From positions 1 through 7,152 of the forward strand of contig JBBIOZ010000077.1 in NCBI GenBank assembly GCA_037443105.1: a stretch of 7,152 nucleotides of DNA. The letters run 5' to 3'. How positions within the stretch are numbered: the stretch's first letter is position 1; every line of letters starts with the position of its first letter. Below are positions 5,849 to 7,152 of the stretch, in pieces. This DNA comes from JAWCLZ01 sp037443105 (GTDB lineage: Archaea; Halobacteriota; JAWCLZ01). The notes below the pieces were generated by a model. The model searched no databases. It saw only the letters and a list, made by a program, of their open reading frames with translations, and was not told where the DNA came from. The position numbers were made by a program, and so were the translations under genes.

Positions 5849-5958
5849 ATATATCGCTTGGTTTTACTGCCCGCCCACTTCACCAGAAGATAGCTTAGAA
5901 TTAGAAGTGCAAAGGCGCTGGCGATGGGGATAATCACGCTGATCGCCTCTGAATTCAA
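5845..5958 (-). CDS. Possible 37-aa single-helix membrane protein (TTG start)
   Basis: This short frame encodes a polar N-terminal stretch (NSEAIS), one long hydrophobic segment about residues 6-29 (VIIPIASAFALLILSYLLV, then KWA), and a basic tail (SKTKRYI) that fits the positive-inside rule. In support, a TATA box TTTATAAA (5991-5998) is centred about 36 nt upstream, predicting a start near 5968. A weak GGG(A) motif at 5966-5968 lies 7 nt before TTG 5958. The frame runs to an in-frame stop that overlaps the ACT gene end convergently. An earlier TTG at 5985 would give 46 aa but lies too close to the TATA box. There is no ATG. It fills most of the otherwise empty 179-nt gap between the ACT and guaA genes. 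I do not recognise the family. Without homologues it could still be chance. Confidence 0.42.
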   Translation of the reverse strand: MNSEAISVIIPIASAFALLILSYLLVKWAGSKTKRYI

Positions 5959-5968
5959 TTTTATTCCC

Positions 5969-5975
5969 AAAAAAA
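5969..5975 (-). terminator. Possible oligo-T terminator after the GMP synthase subunit
   Basis: Seven T residues in a row on the minus strand, about 53 nt past the stop of the amidotransferase gene. Archaeal RNA polymerase commonly terminates at such runs. It lies just upstream of the small TTG-start ORF, which would then need its own promoter. No hairpin was seen. Confidence 0.3.
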
Positions 5976-5990
5976 GCTTAGTCAATATAT

Positions 5991-5998
5991 TTTATAAA
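5991..5998 (-). promoter_or_regulatory. TATA box for the small TTG-start ORF
   Basis: TTTATAAA, a palindromic strong TATA-type sequence in a very A+T-rich stretch (5985-6010). Only the minus strand has a gene candidate at the right distance. The plus direction leads into the 3' end of the amidotransferase gene, where no plus-strand gene lies. Confidence 0.4.
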
Positions 5999-6009
5999 TA
6001 TTATTATTA

Positions 6010-6030
6010 GATTATCAATGTTGATTATCA
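6010..6030. repeat. Direct repeat GATTATCA x2, 13-nt period
   Basis: GATTATCA occurs at 6010-6017 and again at 6023-6030, separated by ATGTT. The second copy includes the stop codon of the amidotransferase gene. It lies just upstream of the TATA box at 5991-5998 in the minus orientation, a place where an archaeal activator could bind. In A+T-rich DNA such a short repeat may be chance. Confidence 0.35.
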
Positions 6031-6606
6031 AGCACGAGAGTACTCTTGGCACACCTTTAGAAAATTTTGAAGCAAAAGTCTGCCTTGAACAGTATGTGAT
6101 ACCTCTGGATGCCATTGCACGCCATAAAGCGGCTTGGATTTATGCTTCATAGCCTCAACCTCGCAGATCTTCGATCTAGCAAGGCGAATGAAACTCTGAG
6201 GCATTACCTCAACCTCGTCCGAATGCGAAGCCCAAGTTATGGTTTTTGGAGCCATTCCCCTGAGAATATCATCTTCATCGAGAATTTCCACCTCCACCTC
6301 TGCAAATCCACCATATTTACCTGTTCTAACGCTGCCACCGTAGGCAGCTGCCATCAACTGATGCCCTAAACAAATGCCGAGAATTGGTATCTCAAGTTCT
6401 CTCACATAGATCTTACAATTGCCAGTACGCTCTAGAGCCGGACCCCCGCTTAATATCAAGCCATCTGGCTTTTTATTCAAAATTTCCCCAGAAGTTAGAG
6501 TATTTTTTAGAATCTCGGTCTTAACTCCAAGCTCTCGAAGAGCTCTGTATATTAAATGGCAGAACTGCCCGTAATTATTCACCACATAAACCCTGAGCTC
6601 AGCCAT
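6028..6606 (-). CDS. guaAA: GMP synthase glutamine amidotransferase subunit (subunit A, archaeal two-subunit type)
   Basis: 192 aa, the usual length for the stand-alone archaeal subunit. It is a class I glutamine amidotransferase with the Cys-His-Glu triad: Cys79 in GICLGHQLMA, and His166 with Glu168 in GVQWHPEVSHT. Other marks are the N-terminal strand RVYVVNNYGQ, the oxyanion-region LILSGGPALER (50-60), and KYGGFAEVEV (97-106), which resembles the GMP synthase-specific segment. The enzyme hydrolyses glutamine and passes ammonia to the separate ATP-pyrophosphatase subunit, which aminates XMP to GMP. The partner gene is not in this window. The gene follows a Nudix gene on the same strand after 63 nt and has its own weak TATA-like box, so it may be transcribed alone. 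No Shine-Dalgarno precedes the ATG. A PabA/TrpG-type amidotransferase is less likely, given length and the KYGG segment. Confidence 0.9.
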   Translation of the reverse strand: MAELRVYVVNNYGQFCHLIYRALRELGVKTEILKNTLTSGEILNKKPDGLILSGGPALERTGNCKIYVRELEIPILGICLGHQLMAAAYGGSVRTGKYGGFAEVEVEILDEDDILRGMAPKTITWASHSDEVEVMPQSFIRLARSKICEVEAMKHKSKPLYGVQWHPEVSHTVQGRLLLQNFLKVCQEYSRA

Positions 6607-6630
6607 ATATAAATGGAATTGAAAATCTAG

Positions 6631-6640
6631 AATTTAAAAT
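6631..6640 (-). promoter_or_regulatory. Weak TATA-like box for the GMP synthase subunit
   Basis: ATTTTAAATT on the minus strand, centred about 29 nt before ATG 6606. It predicts a transcript start about 3 nt before the ATG, fitting a leaderless mRNA and the lack of a Shine-Dalgarno. A second A+T run (TTTATAT) touches the ATG but is too close to serve this gene. Confidence 0.35.
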
Positions 6641-6669
6641 TTGTCTGTTCCAGTCGAAATAAAGGGGTA

Positions 6670-7095
6670 TCATTTATCAGTTAAAAAACCTGCATCCTCC
6701 AGTGCTTTCCTTGTGGTGCTTGTGAGCGTTAAATCAGCAACTTCAGCTTTTGATTTGATCCATTTCCAGTCCATGATTTCTGGACTTGGCTTTAAATCTC
6801 CTGCTTTATGTCTTGCTTCATAGCAATGAATATCATAGCTATACTTCAGTTTCCCAGAGCTATTCCGCGAGGTTGCGTTATAAACTCCTATCAATCTTTT
6901 AATCTCTATTTCTATACCAAGTTCTTCCTTTACTTCTCTTATGGCTGCTTGCTCCATACTCTCATCTTGCTTCACTATTCCACCTGGAAGCGCCCATTTC
7001 CCCTGACTAGGAGGATATTTTCTCTGGATGAGCAGTATTTCATTGACCCTTCTTATCAGCGCTGAAGCCGCTGGAATTGCTTTCATTTCCCTCAT
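6670..7095 (-). CDS. Nudix hydrolase (ADP-ribose pyrophosphatase / MutT-like)
   Basis: 141 aa, a normal size for a single-domain Nudix protein. The Nudix box is exact: G39, E45, R53-E54 and E57-E58-L59-G60-I61 (GX5EX7REVXEELGI), which binds the metal ions for hydrolysis of a nucleoside diphosphate linked to another group. Before it come the typical strand ALIRRVNEILLIQRKYPP and the segment GKWALPGGIV. The motif PPSQGKWALPGG is common in ADP-ribose pyrophosphatases and broad-specificity housecleaning enzymes, so the substrate stays open. ATG 7095 is favoured because GGAG lies 7 nt upstream. ATG 7086 is an alternative start three codons later. The closeness to the GMP synthase subunit suggests a nucleotide-metabolism link, but neighbourhood alone does not prove it. 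Confidence 0.92.
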   Translation of the reverse strand: MREMKAIPAASALIRRVNEILLIQRKYPPSQGKWALPGGIVKQDESMEQAAIREVKEELGIEIEIKRLIGVYNATSRNSSGKLKYSYDIHCYEARHKAGDLKPSPEIMDWKWIKSKAEVADLTLTSTTRKALEDAGFLTDK

Positions 7096-7102
7096 TTTTA
7101 AT

Positions 7103-7106
7103 CTCC
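7103..7106 (-). promoter_or_regulatory. Shine-Dalgarno GGAG for the Nudix gene
   Basis: GGAG lies 7 nt before ATG 7095, favouring that ATG over the one at 7086. If transcription starts as close as the TATA box suggests, the site may fall at or just outside the mRNA end, so its use is uncertain. Confidence 0.4.
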
Positions 7107-7117
7107 ATTTATTTGTA

Positions 7118-7131
7118 TTATATATATAAAT
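7118..7131 (-). promoter_or_regulatory. TATA box upstream of the Nudix gene
   Basis: The minus strand reads ATTTATATATATAA, a strong TATA-type stretch centred about 30 nt before ATG 7095. It predicts a short-leader or leaderless transcript. The remaining bases to the window end show no gene. Confidence 0.55.
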
Positions 7132-7152
7132 AATCTTGTTTTCACGGCCCTA

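Noticed and set aside
6109..6369. Plus-strand open frame opposite the GMP synthase subunit
   Set aside because: The minus strand encodes the full Cys-His-Glu amidotransferase. The plus-strand frame is a shadow without start signals.
6808..7065. Plus-strand open frame opposite the Nudix gene
   Set aside because: The exact Nudix box is on the minus strand. The plus frame has no ribosome binding site or family resemblance.
1..7152. CRISPR array, insertion sequence, tRNA or C/D box RNA
   Set aside because: I saw no regularly spaced repeats, transposase motifs, terminal inverted repeats, cloverleaf-like segments or paired C and D boxes.

Overview
The window looks archaeal and probably euryarchaeal. 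It carries an archaeal/eukaryotic-type ribosomal protein uL16 (L10e). It has a stand-alone glutamine amidotransferase subunit of GMP synthase, where bacteria and eukaryotes have a fused GuaA. Several genes have A+T-rich TATA-like boxes about 26-35 bp from their start codons, with little or no Shine-Dalgarno sequence, which suggests leaderless or near-leaderless mRNAs. The PaaK-like ligase pair followed by a tandem-ACT protein is an arrangement I associate with anaerobic euryarchaea (methanogens, Archaeoglobi and relatives). The exact lineage cannot be fixed from this sequence.

Left part (1-2023). On the minus strand lies a two-gene unit: an ALG5-like family 2 glycosyltransferase, then directly (TGA abutting ATG) a multi-spanning flippase-like protein (UPF0104 / LPG_synthase_TM family) cut by the window edge. 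It probably concerns lipid-linked sugar or cell-surface glycan work. Divergent from it is rpl10e on the plus strand, with a shared TATA region. Two near-abutting minus-strand genes (2027-2669) encode small three-helix membrane proteins that are paralogues of each other. They converge on rpl10e with only 3 nt between them.

Centre (2691-5848). A plus-strand operon encodes two tandem PaaK-family (COG1541) adenylate-forming ligases of 431 and 433 aa and a 154-aa tandem-ACT protein. Spacings are 12 and 9 nt. The likely role is activation of aryl acids (for example phenylacetate or indoleacetate) to CoA thioesters, or the reverse, with the ACT protein as an amino-acid-responsive regulator. Family homology alone cannot exclude coenzyme F390 synthetase, which belongs to the same superfamily in methanogens. 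The two ligases differ at several active-site motifs, so they are unlikely to be redundant.

Right part (5845-7152). All genes are on the minus strand: a Nudix hydrolase, then the GMP synthase amidotransferase subunit, then a likely unannotated 37-aa single-helix membrane protein. The last has its own TATA box, a weak ribosome binding site and a TTG start, and its end overlaps the ACT gene convergently.

No mobile elements, CRISPR arrays, tRNA or rRNA genes were seen. The most interesting items are the paired three-helix paralogues with a conserved charged loop, the small TTG-start membrane ORF, and the active-site divergence of the second ligase.
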